Assembly: GCF_900111365.1 (NCBI RefSeq)
Contig: NZ_FOGZ01000017.1
Span: 1 to 64,000 of the forward strand
Source of the DNA: Propionibacterium cyclohexanicum
Lineage (GTDB): Bacteria > Actinomycetota > Actinomycetes > Propionibacteriales > Propionibacteriaceae
Direction of reading: 5' to 3'
Length of the DNA stretch: 64,000 bases
The notes beneath the pieces were generated by a model. The model was not told the origin of the DNA. It was given only the letters and a program-made list of their open reading frames with translations, and ran no database searches. Positions 63,124 through 64,000 of this stretch are shown here, in pieces (the first letter of the stretch is position 1; every line of letters begins with the position of its first letter). The position numbers and the translations under genes are program-made.

Positions 63124-64000
63124 ATGTCACAGCCAGTTCCGCTGGGCGTTGAGTCGCGCCGCGAGCCCTGGTATCTGCGTCTGCCCGTCATCGCCGATGT
63201 GCGGCGCAGCGTCGGGCTGCAACGAGGAATGCTCGTCACCGGGCTGGTGCTCACCTCGATCCTCGTGCTCGTCGCGATCTTCGCCCCGCTCCTCGCCCCC
63301 TACACCTGGGCCCAGACCAGCGCCGACGGGGTGAGCTTCGGCACCCAGCAACCGCCCTCGGCCAAACACCCCTTCGGCACCACGGTCAGCGGCTTCGATG
63401 TCGCCTCCCGGGTCATCTGGGGGGCCCGAACCGCCGTTCTGGTGATCCTGGCAGCCGTGGTCATGTCGATCGTCCTCGGTGTGCTGCTCGGCTTGGTCTC
63501 GGGCTATCTGGGCGGCTGGCTCGACCGGATCCTCACCATGATCACCGACGCGATCTACGCCTTCCCCTCGCTGCTGCTGGCGATCGTCATGTCGATTGTC
63601 ATCTCGGGCGGCCAGTCGAGCGCCTTCGGCGGCATCATGAGCGCGGCCATCTCGATCACAGTGGTCTACGTGCCCCAGTACTTCAGGGTGATCCGCGCCG
63701 AGACGATCAGGCTCAAGGCCGAGCCCTTCGTCGAGGCAGCCAAAGTCACCGGAGCTCCGGTGCGCCGTATCCTCTTCGGCCACATCTTCCGCAACTCCAC
63801 CCGTACTCTCCCACTGATCTTCACCCTCAACGCCTCGGACGCCGTGCTCACTCTGGCCGGCCTGGGCTTCATGGGCTTCGGCATCGAGCCGACCAGTGCC
63901 TCGGAGTGGGGATATGACCTCAACCGGGCCATGGCCGATGTCTCCAGCGGCCTGTGGTGGACATCCATCTTTCCCGGTGTCGCCATTGTCTTGTCGGTGC
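63124..64000 (+). CDS. peptide ABC transporter permease, DppC/OppC type (3' end outside window)
   Basis: 292 codons are present and the frame runs off the window. Helix 1 is MLVTGLVLTSILVLVAIFAP, then HPFGTTVSGFDVASRVIWGA, four more helices and the EAA loop AEPFVEAAKVTGAPVRRILF. Pairs with the preceding permease; ATPase genes are expected just beyond the window edge. The ATG follows the previous stop by a single base. Confidence 0.92.
   Translation, partial: MSQPVPLGVESRREPWYLRLPVIADVRRSVGLQRGMLVTGLVLTSILVLVAIFAPLLAPYTWAQTSADGVSFGTQQPPSAKHPFGTTVSGFDVASRVIWGARTAVLVILAAVVMSIVLGVLLGLVSGYLGGWLDRILTMITDAIYAFPSLLLAIVMSIVISGGQSSAFGGIMSAAISITVVYVPQYFRVIRAETIRLKAEPFVEAAKVTGAPVRRILFGHIFRNSTRTLPLIFTLNASDAVLTLAGLGFMGFGIEPTSASEWGYDLNRAMADVSSGLWWTSIFPGVAIVLSV

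Noticed and set aside
60273-63254. 993-codon open frame on the minus strand across the second peptide importer
   Set aside because: It is antisense to a binding protein and permease with clear motifs. The product is full of His/Glu/Gly/Arg typical of complementary high-GC frames and has no domain.

Overview
The window is high-GC DNA (roughly two thirds G+C by eye) from an actinobacterium. The main evidence is the fhaA-fhaB-pstP-rodA-pbpA-kinase operon, an acidic tRNA-adenosine-deaminase-associated protein next to tadA, several LytR-CpsA-Psr/LytR_C cell-wall proteins, many GTG starts and a DtxR/IdeR-type iron box. The gene set would suit a member of the Propionibacteriales, but that rank is a guess. 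No rRNA, CRISPR array, phage or intact insertion sequence was seen. Five tRNA genes are present: Ser-UGA, Ser-GCU, Arg-ACG, Ser-CGA and Leu-CAG.

Layout. 1-6.1 kb: 3' part of thiol peroxidase, a sirtuin, an LCP wall ligase, argG with a palindromic operator-like site over its promoter, and a quinone oxidoreductase. 6.0-9.2 kb: three tRNAs, a small membrane protein and a second, unusual LCP protein. 9.3-12.8 kb: SDR oxidoreductase, glycerophosphodiesterase, shikimate dehydrogenase and lactonase. 12.9-18.2 kb: a four-gene module of sensor kinase, response regulator, ABC ATPase and FtsX-type permease. 18.3-20.3 kb: upp, the tadA pair and tRNA-Ser(CGA). 20.3-21.5 kb: a small decayed island beside that tRNA. 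21.5-27.8 kb: a cupin and a complete peptide ABC importer. 27.9-31.1 kb: hcp, then a repeat-rich intergenic region and a membrane protein. 31.1-38.7 kb: K+/H+ antiporter, LytR_C protein, cation efflux protein, an iron-box-controlled feoA-feoB-nfu operon, and galK preceded by a tiny ORF. 38.7-49.5 kb: DUF2079 protein and the growth/division operon, read on the minus strand from fhaA to the second kinase. 49.5-60.2 kb: thioredoxin, Kup, a frameshifted GH2 glycosidase, LysE and EamA exporters, homocysteine methyltransferase, GH13 glucosidase, tRNA-Leu and a membrane protein. 60.3-64.0 kb: a second peptide ABC importer that runs off the window.

How the genes fit together. Peptidoglycan growth and its phospho-signalling (FHA proteins, PP2C phosphatase, RodA, PBP, two kinases) sit in one operon with 1-4 bp overlaps. 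The LCP and LytR_C proteins elsewhere would attach polymers to that wall. Two peptide importers, two amino-acid exporters and two glycosidases suggest life on peptides and oligosaccharides. Hcp, Tpx and Feo point to anaerobic or nitrosative and ferrous-iron physiology.

Most of the window is ordinary chromosomal backbone. The points most worth a second look are the feoA-feoB-nfu operon with a variant FeoB G4 motif, the reversed kinase order and 28-bp direct repeat before the second kinase, the G7-tract frameshift in the GH2 gene, the large hairpin between a binding-protein gene and its permease, the tiny ORF abutting galK, and the decayed island beside tRNA-Ser(CGA). I found no clearly new multi-gene system.
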